Part shown: positions 52,350 to 61,458 of the stretch, piece by piece
Layout: the number at the start of each line of letters is the position of its first letter
Position numbering within the stretch: the stretch's first letter is position 1
From: Leucobacter celer subsp. astrifaciens
GTDB lineage: Bacteria; Actinomycetota; Actinomycetes; Actinomycetales; Microbacteriaceae
Direction of reading: 5' to 3'
Length of the DNA stretch: 64,000 bases
Assembly: GCF_001273835.1 (NCBI RefSeq)
Contig: NZ_JHEI01000132.1
Coordinates: forward strand, 124,001 to 188,000
The notes under the pieces: generated by a model
What the model was told of the DNA's origin: nothing
The model's input: only the letters and a program-made list of their open reading frames with translations
Databases searched by the model: none
Position numbers and translations under genes: made by a program

Positions 52350-53174
52350 TCAGTCGCCGCGCAGGATCGCGAGGATGCGCAGGATTTCGACGTACAGCCA
52401 GATCAGGGTGACCATGAGGCCGAACGCCGCCGACCAGGCCCACTTCTCGGGCACGCGGTTCTTCACGCCGTTCTGGATGAGCTCGAAGTCCATGACGAGC
52501 GAGTAGGCCGCGAGCAGCACGGCGAGCACGCCGATCGCGATGCCGAGCCAGCCCGAGCGCATGCCCCAGGGGTTATCGGTGAGGCCGAACATCACCATCA
52601 CGAAGTTGATCAGCGAGAACACCGCGTAACCGATGATCGCCACCATGAAGATCTTGGTGAGGCGCGGGCTCGTGCGCACCTTGCCGCTGCGGAACAGCAG
52701 CAGCGTCACGCCGAACACCGACAGGGTGCCGATGATCGCCTGCGAGACGATGCCGGCCCACTGGGCTTCGAAGATGCCCGAGATGCCGCCGAGGAAGACG
52801 CCCTGGAACACGGCGTAGAGCACGATGAGCGGAACGCTCGGCTCCTTCTTGAAGGCGTTGACGAGGCCGAGCACGAGGCCGATGATGGCCGCGGGCAGCG
52901 CGAGCAGCGGCAGCTGCCAGCCCACGGCCGCTGTGGCGAGCACGATGAGGAACAGCATCACCGTCTTGGAGATGGTGTTCTCGTAGGTCATCGGCTTGTC
53001 GGACGGTGCGATGCTCGGCGGCTGCTCCGCGCCGAAGCCGCCCTCCGTCGCCGGGGTGTCGATTCCGGGGCGCTGGGTCTGCGCCGCCGGCTGTTCGTAG
53101 ATACGGCGCAGCTCATCTGCGGTGAGGGTCTTGCCGTTGAGTGCCGGGTTGTTGCTGAGTGCCGGATTGCTCAT
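52350..53174 (-). CDS. Bax inhibitor-1/YccA family membrane protein
   Basis: 274 residues from the ATG at 53174. A soluble, Pro/Gln-rich N-terminus of about 65 residues (NPALNGKTLTADELRRIYEQP) is followed by seven membrane segments. Family landmarks: FQGVFLGGISGIFEAQW, FGVTLLLFRSGKVRTSPRLTKIFMVAIIGYAVFSLINFVM, and the C-terminal LIWLYVEILRILAILRGD, ending the last segment as in YccA-type proteins. The actinobacterial group has the long N-terminus. Role unsettled; membrane stress or calcium leak has been suggested for homologues. Confidence 0.92.
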   Translation of the reverse strand: MSNPALSNNPALNGKTLTADELRRIYEQPAAQTQRPGIDTPATEGGFGAEQPPSIAPSDKPMTYENTISKTVMLFLIVLATAAVGWQLPLLALPAAIIGLVLGLVNAFKKEPSVPLIVLYAVFQGVFLGGISGIFEAQWAGIVSQAIIGTLSVFGVTLLLFRSGKVRTSPRLTKIFMVAIIGYAVFSLINFVMVMFGLTDNPWGMRSGWLGIAIGVLAVLLAAYSLVMDFELIQNGVKNRVPEKWAWSAAFGLMVTLIWLYVEILRILAILRGD

Positions 53175-53309
53175 GCGTCGGAATCCTTTCCTGGCGTATG
53201 GGTCTGGACAAAAGCCTATCGGCTCGCCCCTATGCCGTGGCTGTGACTTCGCGGCAGGTGAACACGCGCGGCCGTCGACTGCCAGGACCCACTCGCTAGG
53301 GTGGAGACC

Positions 53310-54323
53310 ATGCCAGACCAGCCCGCGCCGCTCGTCATCGGTCACCGGGGCGCTCCGGGGTACCGCCCCGAGCACAGCGCGTCCTCGTATCGACTGGCCT
53401 GCGAACTGGGTGCGGACGCGGTCGAACCCGACATCGTCGTGACGAGCGACGGTGTGCTGGTGGTGCGGCACGAGAACGAGATCTCGGGCACCACCGACGT
53501 CGCGAGGCGGCCGGAGTTCGCGGATCGGCGCACTACGAAGACGGTCGACGGCAAGCGCCACACGGGCTGGTTCACCGAGGACTTTACCTGGGCCGAGCTG
53601 TCGACGCTGCGCTGCCGTGAGCGTCTGGGTCGGGTGCGGCCCGACAACCGGGAGCACGACGGTCGGGAGCCGATCCTGCGCCTGCGCGATGTGCTGTCCA
53701 TCGTCGACGAGCAGAGCGCGCGCCTCGGTCGTGATCTGCAGGCGGTGATCGAGGTGAAACACGCGGCTTACTACGCAGGGCTCGGATACGACATCGGGGA
53801 ACTGCTGCTCGAGGAGCTCGCGGCCACCGGGTGGGACGCGCGCCCGGATCGGCTGGTGATCGAGTGCTTCGAATTGGGAGTGCTGGATCGTCTGCGCGAG
53901 GCCGGGGCGCAGGCCGCGATCGTGTTCCTCGCCGAGCGTTTCGGGTCACCGGCCGACGAGCCGGTGGGCGGAGGACCCTCGCGCAGCTACGCCTGGTACC
54001 GCAGCGATGCCGGGCTCGATCTGCTCGCTGCGCGGGTCGACGGCATCAGCGTCGCCAAGGGCAATCTGCTGCGAGTGAACGCGCTGGGCCGGGCGACCGG
54101 GCCCACCACGCTGGTGCGGCGCGCCCACGAGCGGGGACTGCTGGTCTTCACCTGGACGCTGCGCCCCGAGAACCGCTACCTCAACATCCGCTTCCAGACC
54201 TCGCTGCGCGGGGCCGAGTGGGGGGACTGGCAGAGCGAATTCGGCATGGTGCTGGACTCTGGAGTTGACGGGATCTTCGTGGATCACCCCGATCTGGGCG
54301 TCGCGATCCGGGAGGCGCGCTGA
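53310..54323 (+). CDS. Glycerophosphodiester phosphodiesterase family protein
   Basis: 337 residues from the ATG at 53310 (a GTG at 53301 is in frame; TAGGGT lies 7 nt before the ATG). GDPD motifs: VIGHRGAPGYRPEHSASSYRLA (catalytic His and Glu), DAVEPDIVVTSDGVLVVRHENEISGTTDVA (Glu, Asp, His), the insertion DRRTTKTVDGKRHTGWFTEDFTWAELSTLR typical of larger GDPDs, and FTWTLRPENRYLNIRF plus DGIFVDHPDLGVAIR. It hydrolyses glycerophosphodiesters to glycerol-3-phosphate and an alcohol. No signal peptide is evident, so it is probably cytoplasmic. Confidence 0.92.
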   Translation: MPDQPAPLVIGHRGAPGYRPEHSASSYRLACELGADAVEPDIVVTSDGVLVVRHENEISGTTDVARRPEFADRRTTKTVDGKRHTGWFTEDFTWAELSTLRCRERLGRVRPDNREHDGREPILRLRDVLSIVDEQSARLGRDLQAVIEVKHAAYYAGLGYDIGELLLEELAATGWDARPDRLVIECFELGVLDRLREAGAQAAIVFLAERFGSPADEPVGGGPSRSYAWYRSDAGLDLLAARVDGISVAKGNLLRVNALGRATGPTTLVRRAHERGLLVFTWTLRPENRYLNIRFQTSLRGAEWGDWQSEFGMVLDSGVDGIFVDHPDLGVAIREAR

Positions 54324-54451
54324 GCGCAGCCGCCGACGCTCGGTGCCCTGCGTGCGGTTGCCGCATCGCACGCCGTGGACTCCGCGCACGCGGGATGGCG
54401 GGGCGCCGGGTCACAGTCGGCACCCAGGTCGCGGCCGTGACGATGCCGTAG

Positions 54452-54487
54452 ATTTTGCAGTAGTGCTAAATTGCATGACTGCAAAAT
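54452..54487. promoter_or_regulatory. Operator region of the MacB-type exporter operon
   Basis: Outer arms ATTTTGCAGT (54452-54461) and ACTGCAAAAT (54478-54487), perfect 10-bp inverted repeats with a 16-nt spacer. Inside are two overlapping half-palindromes of the form TTGCA-N4-TGC (54456-54468 and 54471-54484). A -10-like TAAATT (54467-54472) lies between the arms, so a dimer pair would cover the promoter. The obvious regulator is the TetR encoded third in the same operon. Confidence 0.75.
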
Positions 54488-54500
54488 GAGCGGAGCGCGC

Positions 54501-55226
54501 ATGCCCACCACGGTTCTCGACGCCGTTGATATCCAGAAGTCCTACGGGCACGGCGCGAGCCGTTTCGACGCCCTGAAAGGGGTCTCCCTCGCCGTGCACG
54601 CGGGAGAATCGGTCGCCATCGTCGGCAAGAGCGGCTCGGGGAAGTCGACGCTGATGCATATCCTCGCCCTGCTGGACGAGCCGGATCGGGGTGCCGTGCT
54701 GGTCGACGGGACGGACGCCGCGGGACTGCGCGGCCGCGAGGTGAACCGGCTGCGCAACAAGGATTTCGGCTTCGTGTTCCAGCAGTTCTTCCTGATCCCG
54801 AACGCGTCGGTGCTCGACAACGTCGTGCTCCCGCTGAAGATCGCAGGCGTCGGCGTGCGCGAGCGCACCGAGCGCGGCATGGCCGCCCTGCGGGCGCTGG
54901 AGCTCGAGGACAAGGCGAAGAACAAGGCGACGGCGCTCTCGGGCGGACAGAAGCAGCGTGTGGTGATCGCCCGCGCCCTCGTGAACGACCCGAAGGTGAT
55001 CTTCGCCGATGAGCCGACGGGCAACCTCGACACCGCCACGGGCGAGGTCGTGGAGGACATCCTCTTCGACCTCAACCGCGAACAGGGGATCACGCTCGTG
55101 ATCGTCACTCACGATCCGGAGCTCGCAGCGCGCTGCGACCGGCAGATCTATCTGCGCGACGGGCTGGAAGTCGACGCGCCGCCGCCGGCGAACACGCGCG
55201 GTCGCAACGAGGAGGTGCCCGCATGA
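54501..55226 (+). CDS. MacB/LolD-type ABC transporter ATP-binding protein
   Basis: 241 residues from the ATG at 54501 (GGAG 5 nt upstream). Walker [26 protein letters not shown]-loop [24 protein letters not shown], signature [20 protein letters not shown], Walker [18 protein letters not shown] and H-loop [20 protein letters not shown]. This is the MacB/FtsE/LolD class that partners an FtsX-like permease, encoded next with a 4-bp overlap. Probably part of an efflux or mechanotransmission system induced by a compound sensed by the TetR in the operon. Confidence 0.93.
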   Translation: MPTTVLDAVDIQKSYGHGASRFDALKGVSLAVHAGESVAIVGKSGSGKSTLMHILALLDEPDRGAVLVDGTDAAGLRGREVNRLRNKDFGFVFQQFFLIPNASVLDNVVLPLKIAGVGVRERTERGMAALRALELEDKAKNKATALSGGQKQRVVIARALVNDPKVIFADEPTGNLDTATGEVVEDILFDLNREQGITLVIVTHDPELAARCDRQIYLRDGLEVDAPPPANTRGRNEEVPA

Positions 55227-56536
55227 AGTTCGGAGACGTTCTCGGGAGCGCGGTGCAGAACACCTTCCGCAGCAAACTGCGCACATCGCTGACGGTGATC
55301 GCGATCTTCATCGGCGCATTCACCCTCACCATCACCAGCGCGATCGGCGCCGGCATCTCCAGCTACATCGACAGCCAGCTCGGCGCGATCGGCGCCGAGG
55401 GTGTGCTGAGCGTCACGAGCGCACCCGACGAGGACGCGCTCGCGACCGACGACGGGCCGACGCCGTACGACCCCGACAAGGCGACGGCGGGCGGCGGGTT
55501 CCCGGGCGCTGGACCCGGGTTCGGAGAGCTGCTCACCGCCGACGACATCGCCTCGATCGAGGCCGTGGACGGCGTGCTGCGCGTCGACCCGACGGTGTTC
55601 GTGAGCGCCGACTTCGTCGCCGTCGCGGCCGATGGGGCCGTCGACGGCGACCGCTTCGAGATATCCCTGAACCCGATGTCGGCGGCGACGGTGCCGGACC
55701 TGGCCGCCGGCGAGCCGCTGACCTCCGATGCGCGGAGCGAGATCCTGCTTCCGGACAGCTTCCTCGAGGCGCTCGGCTTCACCGACGCGGAGGACGCCGT
55801 CGGCGCCGAGGTCGTCCTCGGGGTCACGGACGCCGTGGGCGAGCAGCACGAGGTGCCCGCCACGGTGGCGGGGGTGCAGAACGCGTCGCTGCTCAGCGTC
55901 GGCGCGAGCATCAACGCGCACCTGACCGATGAGCTCGTCGCCGCCCAGGAGACCGGGCGGGTCGTCGAGGGTCCGGTCGGATACGTCGCCGCCGTTGCGC
56001 ACTTCGACGCTGATGCCGACGACGACGCGGTCGCCGCGATCAAGGCGGATCTCGCAGACGAGGGCTTCCTCGCACAGACCACGGCGGATCAGATCGGCCA
56101 GTTCCAGACCGTCATCGCCGGCATCATCGGCGTGCTGAACGCATTCGCCGTGATCGCCCTGGTCGCAGCCGGGTTCGGCATCGTCAACACGCTGCTGATG
56201 AGCGTGCAGGAGCGCACCCGCGAGATCGGCCTGATGAAGGCCATGGGGATGGGCAGCGGCAAGGTGTTCGCGCTGTTCAGCAGCGAGGCGGTGTTCATCG
56301 GTTTCCTCGGCAGCGCGATCGGCGCGGGGATCGCGATCCTCGCGGGCTCCGCGATCAGCTCCGCCCTGGCTGGTTCGGTGCTGTCCGGTCTCCCGGGCCT
56401 GCAGATCATGCTCTTCGAGCCGGCGTCGATCGTCACGGTGATCCTCGTGGTGATGGCGATCGCGTTCCTGGCGGGTACCCTGCCCGCGCGTCGCGCGGCC
56501 AAGCAGAACCCCATCGATGCGCTGCGGTATGAGTGA
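55223..56536 (+). CDS. MacB-type (FtsX-like) ABC transporter permease
   Basis: 437 residues. One N-terminal membrane segment (SLTVIAIFIGAFTLTITSAIGAGIS), a 230-residue extracytoplasmic MacB-type domain with many acidic residues, then three C-terminal segments (GVLNAFAVIALVAAGFGIVNTLLMSVQERTREIGLMKAMGMGSGKVFALF..., AIGAGIAILAGSAISSALAG, VTVILVVMAIAFLAGTLPARRAAKQNPIDALRYE). The EIGLMKAMG coupling motif and terminal PARRAAKQNPIDALRYE are textbook. The ATGA overlap with the ATPase gene shows coupling. Confidence 0.92.
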   Translation: MKFGDVLGSAVQNTFRSKLRTSLTVIAIFIGAFTLTITSAIGAGISSYIDSQLGAIGAEGVLSVTSAPDEDALATDDGPTPYDPDKATAGGGFPGAGPGFGELLTADDIASIEAVDGVLRVDPTVFVSADFVAVAADGAVDGDRFEISLNPMSAATVPDLAAGEPLTSDARSEILLPDSFLEALGFTDAEDAVGAEVVLGVTDAVGEQHEVPATVAGVQNASLLSVGASINAHLTDELVAAQETGRVVEGPVGYVAAVAHFDADADDDAVAAIKADLADEGFLAQTTADQIGQFQTVIAGIIGVLNAFAVIALVAAGFGIVNTLLMSVQERTREIGLMKAMGMGSGKVFALFSSEAVFIGFLGSAIGAGIAILAGSAISSALAGSVLSGLPGLQIMLFEPASIVTVILVVMAIAFLAGTLPARRAAKQNPIDALRYE

Positions 56537-57173
56537 CAATGGATCGATGAGCGAGACGGGCGCCGGGGGGCTGCGCGAGCGCAAGCGTCGCGCGACCCAG
56601 GCGGCGATCGAGCGGGGTGCGCTGGAGCTCGTGATGGAGCACGGGTACGACAACGTGACCGTGGAGATGATCTGCGAGTACACGATGATCTCTCCGCGCA
56701 CCTTCTTCAACTACGCGGGCTCCAAGGAGCGCGCCGTCCTCGGGATCGATCCGCCGCTCCCCGGGCAGGAGCGCCGAGACGCCTACGTGCGAGGCCTTGG
56801 CGGGTCCCCGCTGGAGGACCTCGCCGGCACCCTCGCCGAGGGGCTGGCCGAGCTGGGCGGGGCAGGCCCGGACACGCTCCGCCGCCGGCACCGCATCATG
56901 CAGGATAATCCGGCGCTCGCGATGAAGGAGTTCGCCCGCATGGAGGAGGCCCAGAACTCCATCGTCGATCTGGTGAGCGCCCGACTCGTCGGCGACGACC
57001 CGTCTCGCGCATCGGATCCCGGACTCGACGCCGAGGCCCGGATGATCGTCTCGCTCACCCTCGGCATCGTGCACTACCTCATGCGCGAGTGGATCGCCGG
57101 AGGGGTCGAGGCGGACGACGGGGAGGCGCTTCGCCGCGCCACTGCGCTCGCCCGCCGCATCGCGGCGGCGTGA
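56529..57173 (+). CDS. TetR family regulator of the exporter operon
   Basis: 214 residues from the ATG at 56529, which overlaps the permease stop (TATGAGTGA); an ATG at 56547 is also possible. HTH at about residues 12-60: LRERKRRATQAAIERGALELVMEHGYDNVTVEMICEYTMISPRTFFNYAGSKERAVLG. The all-helical C-terminal domain would bind a ligand. It is the third gene of the ABC operon and the likely reader of the repeats at 54452-54487, giving autoregulated drug or metabolite efflux. Its N-terminus closely resembles the TetR at 61459-62109. Confidence 0.88.
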   Translation: MSDNGSMSETGAGGLRERKRRATQAAIERGALELVMEHGYDNVTVEMICEYTMISPRTFFNYAGSKERAVLGIDPPLPGQERRDAYVRGLGGSPLEDLAGTLAEGLAELGGAGPDTLRRRHRIMQDNPALAMKEFARMEEAQNSIVDLVSARLVGDDPSRASDPGLDAEARMIVSLTLGIVHYLMREWIAGGVEADDGEALRRATALARRIAAA

Positions 57174-57209
57174 CAGCGTGACGGCGGCGGGGTGCTCGCA
57201 TCCAGCGCT

Positions 57210-57316
57210 GGATCCCGCCCCCGCATCCAGACCCTGGATCTCGTGCCCTGATCCAGACCCTAGGATCCCGCGCCCGCATCCAGCCCCTGGGATCCCGCGC
57301 CCGCATCCAGCCCCTG
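57210..57316. repeat. Tandem array of 26-27 bp repeats
   Basis: Units at 57210-57235, 57236-57262, 57263-57289 and 57290-57316; the last two are identical (consensus begins GGATCCCGCGCCCGCATCC), the first two diverged. A partial fifth unit begins at 57317. It fills the gap between the TetR gene and the asparaginase terminator. Confidence 0.8.
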
Positions 57317-57330
57317 GGATTTCACGCCCG

Positions 57331-57387
57331 CGAGATCCCGATTCTTGTCGCTGGCCAGGCCGGGAAGCGGCAGAAATCGGGATCTCG
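57331..57387 (-). terminator. Terminator of the asparaginase gene
   Basis: Perfect 13-bp arms CGAGATCCCGATT (57331-57343) and AATCGGGATCTCG (57375-57387), with an imperfect inner stem, directly after the asparaginase stop at 57394. Confidence 0.75.
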
Positions 57388-57393
57388 ACCGGG

Positions 57394-58383
57394 TCAGGCG
57401 CGCTCGCCCACGAGGTTGCGCTCCATGGCGACGCGCAGATCCTCGCCCCGATGCCCGCGATCGAGCAGGAAGCCGAGCTTCGCGGTGGCCGCCTCGACCG
57501 TGAGGTCGGATCCGTCGATCACCCCGGCCGCCGCGAGCTCCTGCCCCACCGCGTACCGGGCCAGGTCGACGCCGCCGGTGGCGCACTGCGTGATCGCGAC
57601 CACGGGCAGCACCGCGCAGAGCTCGCGCAGCGTGCCGAGCATGCCCGGCCGGGCCATGGGGGCGTTGCCGCTGCCGTAGCACTCGAGCACCAGCCCGTCG
57701 GGGCGGCCGCCCACGGCGGCACGCAGATCCTCGGCGGTGACGGCGGGCGTGAAGCGGAAGGAGAGCACGCGGGCCGGGGCGGCGGGGGAGTCCTGCGCCG
57801 CGGGGGGCGCGGGCACGCCGCTGGACCCGGAGGTCAGCGAGCGCTCCGCGCGGAATGCGGCGAGCGAGACGGCGTCGTGCTTCGTCGCCCGCACGGCGGG
57901 CAGGATCGCGCCGCCGAACGCGATCGAGACGGGCGCCCCCGGCGCCGCCCTGACCGAGGCGCGGATGGCGAGGCTCAGATTGTCGGCGGCGTCGCTGCCC
58001 GGAGCCCCGTGCGCCAGCTGGCTGCCGGTGACGATCACGGGGCTGCCGATGCCGGCGAGCTCGAAGGCGAGTCGGGCCGCGGTGTAGGCGAGGGTGTCGG
58101 TGCCGTGCAGGATCACGACGCCGCGCGGCCGGTGCGTGCGCACGCGCGCGCTGATCGCCCGGGCGATGCGCGGGGCCGTCTCGGCGTCGGCGTTGGCGCT
58201 GTCGATGGCGGGCAGCAGGTGGTTGATGCGGGCCTCGATGCCGAGCGGGCCGCAGATGCCGCCGACCATCCGCTCGAGCACCTCGGGGAAGTCGGGATCC
58301 GGCGCCAGACCGCCGTCGGTCTCGTGCATGCCGATGGTGCCGCCCGTCGCGAAGACGAGCACAGTGGGGCGCTGGGTGTTCAT
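57394..58383 (-). CDS. Asparaginase
   Basis: 329 residues. The first active-site motif is VFATGGTIGMHE (nucleophilic Thr) and the second is VVILHGTDTLAYTAARLAFEL (Thr-Asp pair). Also typical: PVIVTGSQLAHGAPGSDAADNLSLAIRA, SIAFGGAILPAVRATKHDAVSLAAFRA, and the C-terminal GLVLECYGSGNAPM and ITQCATGGVDLARYAVG. It hydrolyses asparagine to aspartate and ammonia. No signal peptide, so it is cytoplasmic. Residues 190-208 are an Ala/Pro/Ser-rich insertion. Confidence 0.93.
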   Translation of the reverse strand: MNTQRPTVLVFATGGTIGMHETDGGLAPDPDFPEVLERMVGGICGPLGIEARINHLLPAIDSANADAETAPRIARAISARVRTHRPRGVVILHGTDTLAYTAARLAFELAGIGSPVIVTGSQLAHGAPGSDAADNLSLAIRASVRAAPGAPVSIAFGGAILPAVRATKHDAVSLAAFRAERSLTSGSSGVPAPPAAQDSPAAPARVLSFRFTPAVTAEDLRAAVGGRPDGLVLECYGSGNAPMARPGMLGTLRELCAVLPVVAITQCATGGVDLARYAVGQELAAAGVIDGSDLTVEAATAKLGFLLDRGHRGEDLRVAMERNLVGERA

Positions 58384-58747
58384 CCTTCCATCCTGCCAGG
58401 CGGCCCGGTGCGCAGAAGATCCGGGATCCGCTGACGCTGCGTGGCTGCGGTGGATCCGGTGCCCGCGGAAGATATGGAATCTGCAGAAGATATGGCCGAT
58501 CCGCCGGCGGATGGCATATGCACGGCAGAATCCATATGTTCGGCGGGGGTGAGGGGCGGGAGCGGAGGCGAAAGTGGGGCCCGGGGCAGAGGGGGAAGCA
58601 GGGGCCGGGAGCGGAGGCGGAGACGGGGACCGGGAGCGGGAGCGGAGGCGGGGCAGGGACCGGGAATGGAGGCGAAGGTGAGGCCGGAGCAGAGGGGCAG
58701 GAGCTGCCGGGAAGAATGTCAGTGGCCAGGCCTAGACTTGAGGGACG
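58384..58747. other. Intergenic region with a polypurine tract upstream of pcrA
   Basis: About 58553-58712 is a purine-biased tract on the plus strand built from GGAGCGGAGGCG- and GGGACCGGGA-like short repeats. To its left (58470-58545) are GAAGATATGG and CATATG-type AT-richer repeats. TAGACT at 58733-58738 is the probable pcrA -10. I see no gene. Confidence 0.6.
58733..58738 (+). promoter_or_regulatory. -10 box of pcrA
   Basis: TAGACT lies 9 nt before the ATG at 58748. GAGGG occupies the gap, but a transcript starting at the usual distance would have almost no leader. Confidence 0.5.
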
Positions 58748-61348
58748 ATGAGCGACTTTGAACTTCTGGAGCCCGGAGCTCCGATCGGCGGCTTCACCGC
58801 GGGCCCGGCTGGCGATGGCTTGGGCGGCCCCGATCCGCTGCTCGACGGGCTGAATCCGGCGCAGGAGCGCGCGGTGATCGCGCGCGGCCCCGCCCTGCTG
58901 ATCGTCGCGGGGGCGGGATCGGGCAAGACGCGCGTGCTGACCCACCGCATCGCGCAGCTGATCCGCAACCGCGAGGCCTGGCCCAGCCAGATCCTCGCCA
59001 TCACCTTCACCAACAAGGCCGCGGCCGAGATGCGGGAGCGCCTCGCGAGTCTGCTGGGCGCGAGCATCGAGGGCATGTGGGTGTCGACCTTCCACTCGGC
59101 CTGCGTGCGCATCCTGCGCCGGGAGGCCGAGCGCTTCGGATACGTCTCGGGCTTCACCATCTACGACTCGGCCGATTCGCGCGCCCTGCTCAAGCGCATC
59201 ATCAAGGAGCTCGACGCCGACACCTACGGCTTCACCCCCGCGAACGCGGGATCCAAGATCTCGCGCCTCAAGAACGAGCTCACGGACGCCGACGGGCACG
59301 CGGCGACCATGAACGAGAGCGACCCGCGCGAGCGGCTGTTCGTCGAGATCTTCAAGATGTACGAGCAGGAACTGCGCCGGGCCAACGCCTTCGACTTCGA
59401 CGATCTCATCGGGCAGACCGTGCACCTCTTCCGGGCGCATCCCGATGTCGCGGCCGTGTACCAGCGCCGCTTCCGGCACCTGCTCGTCGACGAGTACCAG
59501 GACACCAACCACGCGCAGTACTCGCTCATCCGCGAGCTGACCCGGCCGGTGGAGCCCGAGCAGGTCGAGCGTCTCGTGCCGCCGGTGCGCGAACGCGAGC
59601 TCGACGAGAGCGGGCGCATCCCGGCCGCGAGCCTCACCGTGGTCGGCGACTCCGATCAGTCGATCTACGCGTTCCGGGGCGCCGACATCCGCAACATCGT
59701 CGAGTTCGAGCGCGACTTCCGCGGCGCCGAGGTGGTGAAGCTCGAGCAGAACTACCGCTCCACGCAGAACATCCTCTCCGCCGCCAACGCCGTCATCGGC
59801 AACAACTTCGACCGGCAGGAGAAGAACCTCTTCACCACCGAGGGCGACGGCGAGAGGATCGTCGGCTTCACCGGGTACTCGCAGCACGACGAGGCGCGCT
59901 TCGTGGCCGAGGAGATCGAGGATCTGCACCGCGCCGGTGTCGCATACGGCGATATCGCGGTGTTCTACCGCACCAACTCGCAGACGCGCGCGCTGGAGGA
60001 GCTGCTGATCCGCTCCGCTATCCCGTACCGCGTGCTCGGCGGCACCAAGTTCTACGAGCGTGCCGAGATCAAGGACGCGATGGCGTACCTCACGAGCATC
60101 GCGAACCCGTACGACCCGATCGCGTGGTCGCGCATGCTCGGTGCGCCCAAGCGCGGCGTCGGGCCGATGGCCGAGGCGCACCTCGCGAACTTTCAGGAGG
60201 CGCAGGGCATCTCACTCCACGACGCGATGCTGCGCGCCGACGAGGTGGGTGCGCTCGGTCCGAAGGTGCGCGGCACGGTGCGCGAGCTCGGCGAGCTGCT
60301 GGTGCGCGCGGCGCGCATGGCGATCGGCGGGGGCGCGACCGACGTGCCCGGCGAGGAATCCAAGCCCGCCCCCGTGGGCGACGTGCTCAAGCTGATCCTC
60401 GACGAGACCGAGATGGTCGAGAAGCTGCGGGCGAAGCGCGACCCGCAGGACGACGCGCGCGCTGAGAACCTCGAGGAGCTGCTGGCCGTGGCTCGCGAAT
60501 TCGACGTGAAGCAGCCGGGGGCCGGCCTGCTCGCATTCCTCACCGAGGTCAGCCTCGTCGCGGCCGCCGACGACCTCGACGACACGAGCGGCACCGTCTC
60601 CCTCATGACCATGCACACGGCCAAGGGCCTCGAGTTCAAGGCCGTGTTCATCACCGGCGTCGAGGAGGGGCTGCTGCCGCACCAGATGTCCGTCGACGAG
60701 GTCGGCGGCATCAGCGAGGAACGCCGGCTCATGTACGTGGGGATCACCAGGGCGCGCGAGCGGCTCTACCTCACGCTCGCCTCGACTCGGGCTACCTTCG
60801 GAGACGTCTCGGTCGCCATGCCCTCGCGCTTCCTGCAGGAGATCCCCGAGGGGCTCATCGACTGGCGGCAGTCGCCCGGCGAGGTGACCGGCCGTGGAGG
60901 GACGGCCTCGCGAGCACTCAACGCATCGCGCGGATCCGGGTCCGGCTCCGGCTACGGAGGCGCGGGATCGCGCTCCCGCGGGGTCGACTCGTCGGTGTCG
61001 TTCTCGGGTGCCGCCGGGTCCGGTCGCTCCAGTGGCGCCGCGGCCGTCAGCGAACCGGCGAGCGGCAACATGCAGTCGGCCCTCGACAAGTGGCGCGAGC
61101 GCAAGCGGCTCGCGAAGGAGACCCAGGCCGCCGGCGGCGGATTCCCGAACATGATCGGCGGCGGTGCACGCGACAACGGGGATCTCGAACTCGGCCCGGG
61201 CGACCGCATCCGTCACGACGAGTACGGCGATGGGCGTGTGACCGGTGTCACCGGGGTCGGCTCGAAGCGGATCGCCCACGTCGTATTCGACTCGGTGGGG
61301 GAGCGCAAGCTGCTCGTGAAGCTGTCACCCATCGCCAAGATCGACTGA
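58748..61348 (+). CDS. pcrA: ATP-dependent DNA helicase PcrA/UvrD
   Basis: 866 residues. Superfamily 1A helicase motifs in order: Q-motif LDGLNPAQERAVIA, I VAGAGSGKTRVLTHRIAQLI, Ia ILAITFTNKAAAEMRERL, II LLVDEYQDTNHAQ, III TVVGDSDQSIYAFRGAD, IV LEQNYRSTQNIL, V SLMTMHTAKGLEFKAVF and VI RRLMYVGITRARERLYL. After about residue 720 come a Gly/Ser-rich linker and a Tudor-like C-terminal domain (ELGPGDRIRHDEYGDGRVTGVTGVGSKRIAHVVFDSVGERKLLVKLSPI), which in PcrA contacts RNA polymerase. It works in nucleotide excision repair and in clearing recombination filaments. Confidence 0.96.
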   Translation: MSDFELLEPGAPIGGFTAGPAGDGLGGPDPLLDGLNPAQERAVIARGPALLIVAGAGSGKTRVLTHRIAQLIRNREAWPSQILAITFTNKAAAEMRERLASLLGASIEGMWVSTFHSACVRILRREAERFGYVSGFTIYDSADSRALLKRIIKELDADTYGFTPANAGSKISRLKNELTDADGHAATMNESDPRERLFVEIFKMYEQELRRANAFDFDDLIGQTVHLFRAHPDVAAVYQRRFRHLLVDEYQDTNHAQYSLIRELTRPVEPEQVERLVPPVRERELDESGRIPAASLTVVGDSDQSIYAFRGADIRNIVEFERDFRGAEVVKLEQNYRSTQNILSAANAVIGNNFDRQEKNLFTTEGDGERIVGFTGYSQHDEARFVAEEIEDLHRAGVAYGDIAVFYRTNSQTRALEELLIRSAIPYRVLGGTKFYERAEIKDAMAYLTSIANPYDPIAWSRMLGAPKRGVGPMAEAHLANFQEAQGISLHDAMLRADEVGALGPKVRGTVRELGELLVRAARMAIGGGATDVPGEESKPAPVGDVLKLILDETEMVEKLRAKRDPQDDARAENLEELLAVAREFDVKQPGAGLLAFLTEVSLVAAADDLDDTSGTVSLMTMHTAKGLEFKAVFITGVEEGLLPHQMSVDEVGGISEERRLMYVGITRARERLYLTLASTRATFGDVSVAMPSRFLQEIPEGLIDWRQSPGEVTGRGGTASRALNASRGSGSGSGYGGAGSRSRGVDSSVSFSGAAGSGRSSGAAAVSEPASGNMQSALDKWRERKRLAKETQAAGGGFPNMIGGGARDNGDLELGPGDRIRHDEYGDGRVTGVTGVGSKRIAHVVFDSVGERKLLVKLSPIAKID

Positions 61349-61458
61349 TCACGGTTTTCAAGGGGTGGTTCGCTGCGGCCTGGTGAGGCCGGAGCCGGAG
61401 GACTGGCGGTTCGTGATTTCGACTCCGCTGCGCTCCGCTCGATCAGCGGCGGCGCGTC

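Noticed and set aside
57210..57316. CRISPR array
   Set aside because: The 26-27 bp units are directly adjacent with no spacers, and no cas gene is in the window. The same holds for the arrays at 10458 and 27455.
57260..60181. A 973-codon open frame on the minus strand, antisense to pcrA
   Set aside because: It covers the opposite strand of a clear helicase gene, has repetitive high-GC composition with no domain match, and is a known effect of GC-rich third positions. Similar long antisense frames oppose glmS, guaA and the HpaB-like gene.
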